Shown here: piece after piece, positions 30,698 through 42,080 of the stretch
Layout of the letters: every line of letters starts with the position of its first letter
How positions within the stretch are numbered: the first letter of the stretch is position 1
DNA from: Candidatus Epilinea brevis
Lineage (GTDB): Bacteria; Chloroflexota; Anaerolineae; Epilineales; Epilineaceae
Length of the DNA stretch: 64,000 nt
Direction: 5' to 3'
NCBI GenBank assembly: GCA_016710785.1
Contig: JADJUE010000002.1
Location: 1-64,000 of the forward strand
Program-made: the position numbers and the translations under genes
The notes under the pieces: generated by a model
The model's input: the letters and a program-made list of their open reading frames with translations, nothing else
What the model was told of the DNA's origin: nothing
Database searches by the model: none

Positions 30698-31196
30698 ATA
30701 GGAATTTCAATCCCAGCGGCCGGAGTCTACAGCCTCGCCCTGACCCGCGCAAACACCCTCCAGCACGCCCCGCCCCCCGCTCGCCGCCACCTTCCCGCGC
30801 GCTCAGCAGCGCACCTGCTGCCCCCGCCGCCGCCTCGGGCCTCGTCTCCCGCCGCACAACGGCGCCCCTGTCCGCCTCAGGCGCCTCGCGGACTGTCTCC
30901 ACCATGCCCACCACGCAAGCACCAGCGTCGCCGGCCTGTTGAGCGGCGGTTGTGAGCGGTAGGGGGCCTCCTTCTTGCCTCCTTCTTCGCGCTGTGTGCG
31001 GCGGTCACGCCGCCGCTGCGGCGGCTGCGTCCTCTGCGGCGATTGCGTCCGCCGGCCGCCCCGCGGCCCATAGTCCGGCACGGGCGTCGTGGCCCTTGGT
31101 CCGCAGGTGCCTGAGGATCTTGTCGATGACCTTCGGCTCCTTGATCAGAGCGATCACTTGCATCGTGCCACCGCACTTCGGGCATTCGAGCGGGAC
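30698..31196 (-). mobile_element. IS91-like element remnant, copy E (inverted), right boundary of the island
   Basis: Read on the minus strand: transposase tail P-L-E-C-P-K-C-G-G-T-M-Q-V-I-A-L-I-K-E-P-K-V-I-D-K-I-L-R (about 31195-31080), then a GC-rich spacer, an outward promoter, and GGGATTGAAATTCCTAT (30714-30698). The spacer has diverged strongly from copies A-D, yet the promoter layout and terminal 17-mer are conserved. It faces copy D across the island. The 560 bases between 30675 and 31235 contain no complete gene. Confidence 0.7.
30724..30752 (-). promoter_or_regulatory. Outward promoter in IS91-like copy E
   Basis: Minus strand -35 TTGCGC (30752-30747), 17-base spacer, -10 TAGACT (30729-30724). 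Transcription would enter the gene at 30674, whose ribosome site lies just beyond the terminal motif. Confidence 0.45.
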
Positions 31197-31220
31197 GCCC
31201 TCCCCCGACCGGGGGAGGGC
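31197..31220. terminator. Strong hairpin after the vWA gene
   Basis: GCCCTCCCCC (31197-31206) and GGGGGAGGGC (31211-31220) form a perfect ten-base stem with a GACC loop, 16 bases beyond the stop of the minus-strand vWA gene and exactly at the edge of copy E. There is no T-run on either side, so it would be an atypical terminator or an mRNA 3'-end stabiliser. Confidence 0.5.
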
Positions 31221-31235
31221 GGCGTCTTGCTTCCG

Positions 31236-34200
31236 CTACGGCAGGCAAGGCATCGCCGCCGCCAGCCGGCGGTACACGCCTGCAAGGTCCTCGGCGTCCG
31301 GCGCGAGATGGAACTGGCCGGGCGAGGCCATCTGCTCCAGCGATGCCCGGTCGATGTCGGCGCCCAGGCCCACCGCCACCACCACGATCCCGTCGGCCTG
31401 CGCCGCCCGGGCCTGGGCGATGGCCAGCGAGGCCGGATCGGGATCCGAGCGGCCGTCTGTGAGCAACAGGATGACCGAGCGGCGGCCGGGGTTCGGTGGC
31501 GCTAGAAGCCCGCGGGCCCTCTCCAGCCCCAGGTGGATGCGCGGTCGGGCCAGGCAATGGCGCAACGACAGCAGGGGCAGATAGAGCGGGCGTGGCCGGG
31601 GCGTCGATGTCGGCGGTCCCGTGGGGCTGGGCGAGGCGGTCGACGTGGGCGTGGGCGAGGGAGCGATCACCTCGATCCGCGGCAGGGGGAAGGCGACCGA
31701 GCGCCGCTGGCCGTCCACATCGGTGTAATCCGCCACCGCGAAGCGGTTGGTGGGCAGGAGGCCCACCTTCTGCGGCCGGATGCGGTAGCTGAGGGTGATC
31801 CCCGATGCGGGCAGCAGACCCCGCCGCCAGATCAGCCAGTCCGGCCCTTCCAGCGGCGATCCGTCGGCCGTTCCCGGTAGCAGGGCGATGTCCGGGGCCA
31901 TCTCGTCATGGATGGTCAAGCTGCCGGCGAGGCTGGTGCCGGCCAGGGTGCGGATCTGGCTGTAGATCTGGTTGCCGAGGCGTTCGATCTGTGCCGGACC
32001 GTCGGCTTCGTAGACCCGCTGCCTGCTTCCGGTGATCGTGGTCAGCCATGCCCAGGTGCTTTCGGGCGTGGTCGTTCGCCGATCGGTGCCGGGGATCAGC
32101 ACAGCGAAGAGCTGCACGCCGTCGGCCCGCAGTCGCTTGGCCACCGCCAAGGCCGCCGTCGCCGACTCCTGGTCCCGGATACTGTGGGCGTGCAGCGCTG
32201 CGGCATTCGTGATCAGCACCACGACGCCCAAACTGTCCGGCCGCCGGCCGGCGATCATCGTTTCCGCGTTCGTCATTAGGTCCATCAGCGATGGAGCCGT
32301 CGATCCGGGCAGGACCAGGCTGCGCAGGCGATCGACGATCTGCTGCGGCGGGGTTCCCAAAGGCAGCGAGACCAAGTCGTCGCCGCTTGCCGTGGCCAGG
32401 CCGGCCCGATGTCGGCGCAAGTCCATCCATTGTGTCAGCGTCGCCGCGACATCCGGGACGCGGGCCAGGTACTCGTTGGCGCTGCCATTTCCTTGCGCCC
32501 GTCGATCATGGGTATGTTCCACGACGAGCACCATGTCTGCGCCCACGTGCCGGCCGGGCTTGCCGCAATCCGCGGCGAGCGACAGGGTGATGGCCGCGGT
32601 CTGGCCCAGGACCACCCGGCCCGGACCCACCACCTTGTCACGGTCGATGCGGCAGGGCCGGTCGCTGGGCGTTGGGGTGGGGCTGGGGGCGCCGCCGGGG
32701 TCGGCAGGGCGCCGGGGATGGGCGCGAACAGGTGGACCCTGCCCGCGCCGCTGTCGCTGAGGAAGACCCGTCCGTCCGGCGCCATGGTCAGGTCTTCGGC
32801 GAAACCGTCGGGGTCCGGCAAGGCCAGCGGTATCTCGCCCAGCCAGCGGCCTTCGGGCAGCTCGCGCAGCACCAGGCGCTGGTCGGCGGACAGCAGGGCC
32901 GCGCGGTCCGGCCCCCCAGCCATATCAGCGACCGCGATGCGCCGCGGGCCGGCGCCCGGACCGGTTTCCAGCCATCCCCCGCGCAGCCGCCCGCCCGGCG
33001 TCCAGCGCTGCACCTCGCCGGTGGCGGCGTCGGCCGTCAGGACTTCGCCGCCCGGAGTGACCGCCAGGTCCGCCGGCCACAGCGCCGCTGGATCGGGCAG
33101 GCTGATGGCCCCGGCCGCGGCGCGCAGTCCGGCATCCACCACCTGCACCCGCCCTTGGCGCGGCTGGGTGACCAGGAGGCTCGTGAGGCCGCCGAGCTCA
33201 AGGGCGGCGATGCGCCCGCCGTCCTGGCAGGCGCAAGGCAGGTCCATGGTCTCCAGGCCGCGAGCGGCCGACCAGTGATCGATGCCGTCCGGCCGGCTGA
33301 GCCAGACCCCGCCGTCGGGTGCTGCCGCCATGTCCAGGTAGGGCGCGCGGACCGTGGCTGCCGCCAGGCGGCGCGATCCGGTCGCCGACAAGGCCAGCAG
33401 TTCCGGCGGCATGACGCGGCCGTCCAGCAGCCAGGGCTTGCCATCGACCCAGGCCAGAGACAATCGCGGCAACAACGGCGGCGCCACGACGTTCGGATCG
33501 TAGGGTCTTGGCCCTATGCTGGCCGCGGTCACGGGCAGGCCCGTTCCATCGGGCGCGAGGCGATGGACCTCGTCGACCCACGACCGAGTGGCGACCACCC
33601 ATCCGCCGGCGCTGCGATGCAGGAACTGCGCACCGAAGCCGCGCGGCGCTTCGAAGGGCAGTACGGCCATCAGGCCCGGCGGACCTTCCATCGCCAGCAG
33701 GCGCAGGTCCTGGTCGAAGCGGGCCAGGAGTGTCCGCTGCGCGGCAGGTATCGCGCCGCGGGTATCCACGAGGCCGACGGTGCCCCCGTCGGCTTCCGAG
33801 ACAAGGTCGGTCAAGGTCAAGCGGCTGTCCGCCAGCGTGCCGGTTGCCACCTGAACGCCGTTGCCGTCGTAGCGCTCCAGATGCCCGTCGCTGAACAACA
33901 GCGCGGCGGCGCCGGCTGGCAGGGCGGCGACGCGAACGGCGCCGGCGCGTGCCTGGCCCAGCGCTTCGGATCGGCTGATCTGGCCTGTGGTGGGATCCAT
34001 CCAGACCAGCCGGAGGTCGCCCATGACCACGAGCTGGCCGTCCGAGGCGGATGCGATGTCGCGAATCGCACCGACTGGCTGGGAGAAGATCGCCGGCGGA
34101 CCGAGGGCGCCACCATCCACGCCCAGCTGAGCCACGAGGTTGCGCATGCCACTGGAGGGGAACTGACAGGACACCGCCGCCAGGAAGCGATCGCCCGTGG

Positions 34201-34540
34201 GCGACACCTCCAGACGCGGGTTGATCGGGCGATAGGCGTCGCAGGGGAAGGCCCATTGGCCCGTGAAGCTGCCATCGGGACCATAGAACAGGACGCGATT
34301 CCCGGCTTCATCGGCCACCGCCACCGAGCCGTCCGCGGCCACGGCCACGTCGGCCACGGTGAAGTCGCGCGGTGGCAGGGGCCAGCTGGCCTCCAGGGCG
34401 TAGGGCGCCGGGGGCGCCGGGGGCGCCTGCTGGGCCGACGATCGAGCGGGCGCCGGGACGACTGACAAGGCGACGGTTGCCGCGAGGAAAGGCATGACCG
34501 TAAGTGCTGCCGGCCAGCGGCTGCGTGGAAGAAGGGACAT
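31236..34540 (-). CDS. Secreted propeller-vWA protein, one frameshift, second vWA domain lacking its MIDAS half
   Basis: Starts at 34540 (AAGGAG upstream) with a signal peptide. A propeller of about 590 residues follows (units such as D-F-T-V-A-D-V-A-V-A-A-D-G-S-V-A-V-A-D). At the GGGG at 32697-32700 one base is missing relative to the paralogue at 38702-41714, and the reading moves frame. The second part has a degenerate vWA domain (V-L-V-V-E-H-T-H-D instead of D-x-S-x-S), a beta domain ending R-I-E-V-I-A-P, a T-P-T-linker with R-P-L-Y-L-P-L-L-S-L-R, and a last vWA domain that begins abruptly at its middle (R-I-H-L-G-L-E-R-A). The metal-binding start has been deleted there. It may be a pseudogene or an assembly error plus a real deletion. 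Confidence 0.65.
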
Positions 34541-34976
34541 AAGGTTGCTCCTTGGCGCAAGGTTTCGGTATTCCGGCGCGGGCGCGAGGCTTCCGGTCGT
34601 CTGCGGCGCACCCAGCATGATGGTTGCCGGCCGCGCGCCTGTGGTTCATTGAACGCGGCCAGGACCGGCTTTGGACAGCTGGTCAGCAAAGCGGTCGACG
34701 AAGGTCGGAGAACGGTACGGAAGCGCGGTTGACAGCGGTCCGCCTTCCGACGTAGAATCGGCCGTAGTTCAGCCAGTTCGCCGGATCGCCCATGAAATAC
34801 CCCAGCCGGATCGCCGCCGTTCTGTTTCGTTCGCTCTGTCTGTAGTTCTGACCGCTGTATGCCGATGACCGGAGGTCTCGGCCAGAGGCTGCTTCGGAGG
34901 CTCGGCCCTGCCGAGCCGATCAGCCGATCGCCGCGCGCCCCTCCAGTACCAACGGATGAGAAAGGAAGATTTCGCC
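34541..34976. other. 436-base divergent intergenic region with a long structured leader
   Basis: No gene is seen. It contains the promoter at 34729-34758 and a predicted leader of about 210 bases before the ATG at 34977. The leader includes a perfect eight-base hairpin, GGCTCGGC-CCT-GCCGAGCC (34899-34917), with other GC-rich stems around it. No known riboswitch class was recognised. Confidence 0.5.
34729..34758 (+). promoter_or_regulatory. Near-consensus promoter of the double-vWA gene
   Basis: -35 TTGACA (34729-34734), 18-base spacer, -10 TAGAAT (34753-34758). It is the closest match to the sigma-70 consensus in the window. Transcription from about 34765 would produce the long leader described above. 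Confidence 0.65.
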
Positions 34977-37900
34977 ATGCGCCAGCCATTGACCACCCTG
35001 CTGTCCGCGTCTGAAGTGTCCATCGCAGCGGGGCGCGCCTGCGCCCCGTCCGCGCCCTGATCCTGCTGCTCGCACCGCTGCTCGCGGCCTTCGGGGCGCC
35101 CGCCCCCGGCCCGTACCTGGCCCCGCCGGCCGCCCTGGCCGAACGGGCGCAGCAAAGCGACACCTATCGCCTCGTGGACACCTGGCAGAACCGCCCGGCC
35201 CAGCCGAACCCCGATGCGCTCTCCGCCGTGGCCCTGGACCAGGTGGGCACCGCCGACGGCATGGTCTGGGTGCTGACCTGGGGCTACCTCGAAGCCTACG
35301 GTGCCGATGGACACAAGCAGAAGCGCTTCCGCCTGGAGAACTACGGGGGCTGGATGCGGGTGGACGCCACACCCGACGGCGACCTCTGGGTGCTCAGCCG
35401 CCTGGGCTCCACTTCCGTCCTGACACGCTACCGCCCCGACGGCACCGTGGCCGCCAAGTCTGCGCAGCGCTTCGAGGACAAGACCGAGGTCAGCTTCGAC
35501 GTGGCCGCCACTGCCGACGGTGGCGCGGTGCTCACCCGCAGCAGCGAGTTCCGCACCTTGCCCAGCAGCCTGGACTTCTTCGATGCCAAGGGACAGCCGG
35601 TCCGGCGCCTGTTGCTCACCGAGACCATCGTGCCGGACGCGCCCTACATCGTGCCCATGAACGTCGACATCGACGCGTTGGGGCGCATCCACCTCACCTA
35701 CATCATGGACGGTTGCTGCCAGGTGCCCCCGCCAGGCAACCGGACGCCCACGCCCACCCGTCCGTCGATGGCGGCGGAGGCGGCGACGCCGACCGCCGGG
35801 CGGCCCGCCGCGCGGGCCGGGCGACCATCGTCCATCCAGGGTTCGGTCAGCCGCCTCGAGATCAAGCCGCCGCCCACCGGCGCAGGCATCATGTTGCTGG
35901 CCAAGGACGACCGCTTGCTCAAGACCGTGTACGCCTTCTACCTGCATGACATCGTCACCGGTGCGGCCGGCACCTTCGTGGCCAACGCCTACCGGCTCTG
36001 GGAGGTGGATTACACTGACGGCCGGATCGCCGAGGCCCAGCCTGACGCCGACTTCCGACGCAGCAAGAGGATCGGCTATGGCGTGTCCTGGCCCCGGGAC
36101 CATTGGTGGGACAGCCACCTGGCCTTGCGCTCCGACGGTCGGCTGTTCATGACCTCCGGCAGCTGCTTCCTCAGCGGCGTGCTGGCCCTGGGAACCAAGG
36201 CCGCCCGCTACCAGCCCGCCCATCCGCTCGCCCGCCAGGAGCCGCCCCTGCTGGAAGGGCCGCCCTACCCGGTGGCCCTGGCCGGTCACGACGGTCTGCA
36301 GATCCTGCAAGGACCGTTCCGGCGGGATGCCGCGAAGCGGCCGATGGTGGCCGCCTCCAGCGACCTGACCGCCATCCAGCGCTGGGACCTTTCCGGGACG
36401 CCGCGCGACCTGATGACCCTGTGTGGCACAGAGGGCGAGGTCACCACGGATGTGGCGGCCGACGGCGACCACGTCTACCACATCAGCCCTCACCTGGTCT
36501 GGAGCCGTCCGGACGGTGTCCTGCCCGAATGGGGCCTGGTGGATGACGACGCCTACTTCGTGGCCGCGGCGGCCGACGATGGACGGGTGGCGGTGCTGGA
36601 CGCCCGCAAGCGGCGCATCCTCGTCGTCAGCGCCGGCAGCGGGGCGACGCAGGCGGTGGACCTGGCCGACTTCGGTCTGGACGAGCGGGTCGTCGCCGAT
36701 GACCTGGCCCTGGCCGGCCAGAACATCCTGTTGGCCGATATCGGGCGGGATCGCATCCTCACCCTGACCCGGCCCTCAAGACGCGGGTCGAGTTCCCCAC
36801 CCACGATGGACCCAAGGCCGTGGCGGCCGGACCCGGCGGCGAGATCTTCGTCCTGGGGCGCGGCGGCTGGGGGCTGCGCTACGGTCCCACGGGGGACCTG
36901 CGGGCGGTCTGGTCCATGCCCAAGCGGCTGGGGGTGGAGGCCACGGACATCGCCGTGGCCGACGACGGCCGGGTGTATGTCAGCTTCGTCGGCATCAACA
37001 GCAGCCCCGATCCGCAGGGCTACCAGCTCATCAACCAGGCCGGGGTCTGGGTCTTCGAAGCCGCCGCGCCGGAGGAGGGCGCCCCGCCGCGCCGCCCGTC
37101 CGGCATCTGCCTGGTGGACCGCGACAAGACCGCCGCGCCGCCGCGCGTCCCTCTGGGCGCCACCGTGGACGTCATCCTGACCGTCAGCGGCGCCTGCCCG
37201 CGGCGCATGGCGCCCCATCAGGTGGTCTTCGTCCTGGACACCTCCGGCTCCATGGAATGGGACCGCTCCCTGGACCGGGCCAAGGAGGCGCTGATCAGCC
37301 TGCTGGCGGCCATGGACCCCTGGGTGGGCGAGGCGGGCCTGATCACCTTCAACGACGGCGCCTCCCTGGACGGGCCGCTGAGCCATGACCTGGCGGCCAT
37401 GCGCGCCATGGTGGCCGGCGTCAAGCCCCTGGGCGACACGCGCTACGGGGCGGCGATCGAGTTGGCCCGACTGGAGCTGACCGGCGCCAGAGGGGATGCC
37501 GCGGCGCAGCGGACCATCGTGGTGGTCACCGACGGCGGGGTGAAGGACGATCCCACGGAGGCCATCGCCGCGGCGCGCGCGGCGGGCATCGGCTTCCTCG
37601 TGCTGGCCTACCCCAACAACAACTTCAAACCGGATGGGGTCGAGAAGCTGCTCAGGCCCTTCTTCGGCGCGGGCACAGAGTTCTTGTACGACGTCGGCGT
37701 GGGGCGTATCGAGCAGGCGGCGGAGAAGCTGCGCACCTGGATCCTCACCCCGGGGCTGTTCACGGAGCTCACGGTGCGCGATGAGGTGCCGGCCAACATG
37801 GCGCTGCTGCCGGAGAGCATCCAACCCCCAGCGGCGGAAGTCCAGGGCCGGACGATCACCTGGCGGCTGCGCGACGTGCCGGCCAAGGACGGGATCACCC

Positions 37901-38694
37901 TGCGCTATCGCCTGCAGCCGCTGGAGGCCGGCGAGCATCCCACCAACGTCCAGGCGGACGCGGACTACGTGGACGCCATCGGCAACGCGGCCCGCTTCCG
38001 CTTCCCGGTGCCGCGGGTGGAGGTCTTCGTGCCCACGGCCACGCCGACGCCGACGGTGACCCCACGCCACGCCCGCGCGATCTACCTGCCCCTCCTGCTG
38101 CGTGAGGCGCCGGTGAAGCGCGACCAGCCCATTGACATCGTCCTGGTGCTGGACACCTCGTCGAGCATGGCCGGGGAGAAGCTGGACGCCGCCAAGGCCG
38201 GGGTCTGGTTCTTCCTGGACGGGGTCAACCTACGGACGGCCCGGGTGGCCCTGGTGGGCTTCGACGGCGCCGCGCGCGGCTACCTGCCGCTGACGAGCGA
38301 CGAACTCCGTCTGAAGGTGACGGTGGCCGGTCTGGTCACGGGCCGCGGCACGCGCATCGACCTGGGCCTGGCGATGGCGCGAGACATCCTGGCCGCCCGC
38401 GCGGAGCGAGGCCGGGACAGCGCGGTCATCCTGCTCACCGACGGCCGCCACACAGGGGCGCCCGAGGCCGCGGCCGCGGCCGCCCTTTCCCTGCGCCAAC
38501 TGGGCGCGCGCCTGGCCTTTATCGGCCTGGGCGCCGACCTGGACCAGGCCGCCCTGGAGCGCTGGGCCGGCGATCCCGCTGCGGTCCACCTGGCCCCCGA
38601 GCCAGGCGACCTGACGGCGCTGTATGGGCGGTTGGCAAGGCAGATCGGCTGCTTGGATGGGGATTACTGGGGGAGGCGCTGTGGGGGTGGGTAA
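34977..38694 (+). CDS. Secreted propeller protein with two intact vWA domains, two frameshifts
   Basis: The ATG at 34977 has AAGGA upstream, but its frame closes after 27 codons. The signal peptide (R-P-V-R-A-L-I-L-L-L-A-P-L-L-A-A-F) lies in the next frame, restored by adding one base at the GGGG at 35030-35033. A second missing base at 36768-36770 again moves the frame between the propeller and the rest. The reconstructed protein has about 1240 residues: signal peptide, propeller, vWA 1 (V-F-V-L-D-T-S-G-S-M, T in G-D-T-R-Y-G, V-V-T-D-G-G), a beta domain, T-P-T-P-T linker, R-A-I-Y-L-P-L-L-L-R, and vWA 2 (V-L-V-L-D-T-S-S-S-M, L-L-T-D-G). Both MIDAS sites are complete. Confidence 0.68.
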
Positions 38695-38701
38695 GGGCGG
38701 A

Positions 38702-41700
38702 TCAGGGCTGCATCGCTCTGGTGCCAACGCAGCAGTTGCGGCGCAGGGCAAGGTCGGGAGCGCCGTCGCGCAGCGCGAGGCGCGGTAGGAAGAGGGGATG
38801 GAAGAGCGGCGTTGCCGTGGCCGTCGGCGTGGGGGCGACCACCTCGATGCGCGGCACCGGGAAGGCCACGGAGCGCCGCTGTCCGTCCACGTCGGTGTAG
38901 TCGGCCACCGCGAAGCGGTTGGTGGGCAGAAGGCCCGTCTTGAGCGGGCGGATGCGGTAGCTGAGGGTGATGCCGGAGGCGGGAAGCAGCCCGCGGCGCC
39001 AGATCAGCCACTGCGGCCCTTCCAGTGGTTCACCGTCAGCGGTGCCGGGCAAGAGGGCGATGTCCGCGGCCATCTCGTCGTGGATGGTGAGGCTGCCGGA
39101 GAGGCTGGCTCCGGCCAGGGCACGCACCTGGCTGTAGATGGCGTTGACCACCGGCTCCACCTGGGCCGCGGCGCTGACGACCTGCACCCGCTGCAGGCTG
39201 CCGGTCAAGCGGGACAGGCGCTGGCGCGCCGAGGCCAACAGCTGCTCCGATAGACCCGGTCGGGCCACGAGCAGGGCGTGGATGACGACCCCCTGGTCCA
39301 GCAGCCGCGCCGCCGACGCTTCCGCTCCGTCCCAGGTGCCCCACAGGTGATCGTCCGGGTTGGTGGTCGACAGATCGGTGATCAACACCAGCACCCGCAG
39401 GGCATCCGGACGGGCGGCGCGCAGCAGCCGCTCGGCGCGGTCCAGCTGCTGGCTCAGAAAGCTCGGCCACCAGTCCTGGGCGGGGCCCAGGCTGTCCAGA
39501 CGCGCCATCAGCAATGCCGGAGCGCTGCCCAAGGGCATGGAGATGGCCCGGCGACCGTCGACCGCCACCAGGCCGACACGGTGCCGGCGGCTGTCCACCG
39601 TGCGCAGGAAGGCCTTGGCTGCCTCGATTTCCACGGACAGGTTGGCGCCGGGATAGGTTTCGAGGCGCCGGTCCTTGGGTAGCTCATTGTTGTCCAGCAG
39701 CAGCACGAGGTCGGCGCCTACCTGCCGCCCCGGGTTGCCGCAGTCCGCGGCCAGGGTGAGGGAGATGGTCGCCGTCTGGCCCAGGACCACCTTGGTCGGG
39801 CCGACCGTCTTGTCGCGGTGGATGCGGCAGGGCCTGTCGCTGGGGGTGGGAATGGGGCTGGGGGCGCCGCCGGGCGTGGGCAGGACGCCTGCGACCGGGT
39901 CGAACAAATGGATGGCGCCCGCGCCCAGGTCGCTGACGAAGACGCGCCCGTCCGGGGCGATGGTCAGGTCGTCGGCGATGCCTTCCGGCTGCGGCAGCGG
40001 AAGGACCATGTCGCCGAGCCAGCGACCTTCCGGGAGTTCGCGCAGGACCAGCCGCCCGTCGGCATTCAGGAGCGCGGCGCGATCCGTGCCCGATGCCATG
40101 GCCGCGGCCGCGATCCGCCGCGGCCCGGCCCTGGCCCCACTTCCTGCCAACCGCCCAGCAGTCGGCCACCCGGCGTCCAACGCTGGACCTCGCCGGTGGC
40201 CGCGTCGGCGGTCAGCAATTCGCCGCGCCGCGTGGAGGCCAGGTCCGCGGGCCACAGGCCGGCCGGTTCCGGTAAGGCGATGCTGCCGGCGGCGGCCCTG
40301 AGGTCGGCGTCTAGCACCCGCACCTGGCCTAGGTGGGGACGGGTTTGGAAGAGTTGGGTGCTTCCCGCCTCCGCCATCGCCGCGATCCGGCCGCCGTCCG
40401 GGCAGTCGCAGGCCAGGTCGATGGCCTGTCGGCCGGCGGCAGGTGACCAATGGTCGATGCCATCGGCGCCGCTGAGCCAGGCCCCTCCACCGGGCGCGGC
40501 GGCCAGGTCCAGATAGGGCGATGTGAGGGCTTCGGCGCCCAGACGCCGCGCACCGGTCGGCGACAGCTCCAGCAGGTCTGGCGGCCACACCCGGCCGTCC
40601 AGCATCCAGAGCTTCCCATCCACCCAGGCCAAGGGCAATCGGGGCGGCGGTGGCGGCGGGAGCGCCACCGCCGGAACGAACGAGGACTGCGGCAGCGGCG
40701 CGGAAGCGCTTACCCGCCGCAGCGTCCCGTCGTCGGTCAGGCGATGTACGGCGTAGGACCAGAGGAAGCTGGCGAAGGCCGTTCCACCGGCGCTCCGATG
40801 TAGGACCTGGGCCCCAAAGCCGATGTTTGGGCTGACGAGCAGCCGTTCCGCCGGCCGCGGACGTTCGGTCCCCAGCAGGCGCAGGTCGGTGCTGAAGCGC
40901 GCCAGGAGCGGCTGCTCGTCGGTGGGAATCGCGCTTCCCCGCGGGGCGCGCGCCACCAGGCAGAGGATGTCGCCGGAGGCCTCGGCGACCAGGTCCACCA
41001 GGGTGAGGCGGGCATCGGCCAGGGCGGCGCTCGCGCGCCGGACGCCGCCGCCGTCGTAGCGTTCCAGATGCCCGTCGGGGAAGAGCAGCACCACCCCGCC
41101 GTCGGGCAAGGCGGCCAGGCGCCTGGCGGTGGCCACTGCTTCTCCCAGGGTGTCGTAGCGGCTGACCTTCCCGGTGGCCGGGTCCAGCCAGGCCAGGCGG
41201 AAGGCGCCCATGGCCAGGAGCTGCCCGTCGGCGGCCATGGCCACGTCGCCCAGGAAGCCGATGGGAATGCTGATCATGGCCGGCGGTGTAACCGTCTGTC
41301 CATCTGCGCTGCGTGTGGCCACGAAGTGACGGCCGTCGCAACTGCCCACGGCCACGAAGGTGGCCCCGTCGGGGCTGACGGTCAGGCGCAGGTGGACCTG
41401 GCGCGTGGGGCAAGGGGGATCCCAGGTTCCGACCAGGCTGCTGTCGGGCGCGTAGATCAGGATCCGCGGCTTGGCCAATCCGCCACGGCCACCGTACCGT
41501 CGGCGGCGACGGCCAGATCTTCGACGCCGAAATCGCGCGGCGGCAGGGGCCAGGTGGCCTCCAGGGCGTAAGGCGCGACCAGCGGCTGCTGGGCCTGCGA
41601 GCGGGCGGGTTCCGGGATGGCCGGGGAGACCGCGAGCCCGACCAGCAGCGTGGCCGTCCCGATGACAGTGGCTGAGGCCCGCCGGCCGCGACTGGGGTGA

Positions 41701-41714
41701 GGGAGAGGGTTCAT
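38702..41714 (-). CDS. Secreted propeller-vWA protein, paralogue of 31236-34540, two frameshifts
   Basis: Starts at 41714 with a signal peptide, then Y-A-L-E-A-T-W-P-L-P-P-R-D-F, nearly the same as the paralogue. Single missing bases near 41477 and at 40129-40131 split the frame into three pieces that line up one after another with the paralogue. The last piece has a vWA-like domain whose metal site is degenerate (V-L-L-L-D-N-N-E-L), a beta domain and a short T-P-T-A-T linker. It ends at H-P-L-F-L-P-R-L-A-L-R-D without a second vWA domain. It converges on the double-vWA gene with a seven-base gap. It lies antisense to several long open frames that are shadows. Confidence 0.65.
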
Positions 41715-42080
41715 GGGCGGGCTCCGTGGGGGCGTGTGGTGATGTTGCGCTGCCAGACCGCGGATCGCGCGGTATGGCCCGCATACACTGTATGAACAGG
41801 TTCGGGATCACGGGCGGACAGCGGGTCGGGGCATCGGCTGGACTGAGGTCTAGGTGGTGGACCTTCCTGGACGGCAGCGACAGGCATCCAAGGACCGCCG
41901 CGGCCCCGATGTCGTACACTGGGGCAAGGGTCGCCATACGCTGTTGGCGCTTGCCAGCGCAGTAGCGTTGAAATTGAGTCCTTCCCGAGAGGGCGGCCGA
42001 TCGGCGCGTGCGTTCCTCGACAAGATGTCGGAGCAGGCCCCTGTCTCACTTGTGCGTTACAGCATCGACCTCATGGAGAT
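41715..42080. other. 366-base gap without a recognisable gene
   Basis: It separates the start of the propeller-vWA gene from the end of the RmlD-like gene. The only feature noted is a short palindrome CATAC-ACT-GTATG (41782-41794), which could be an operator for the minus-strand gene. No credible coding frame, tRNA or terminator was seen. Confidence 0.4.

Noticed and set aside
31197..31220. Hairpin as the terminal inverted repeat of IS91-like copy E
   Set aside because: Copies A and D lack it. It directly follows the vWA gene stop and fits a transcript 3' end better.
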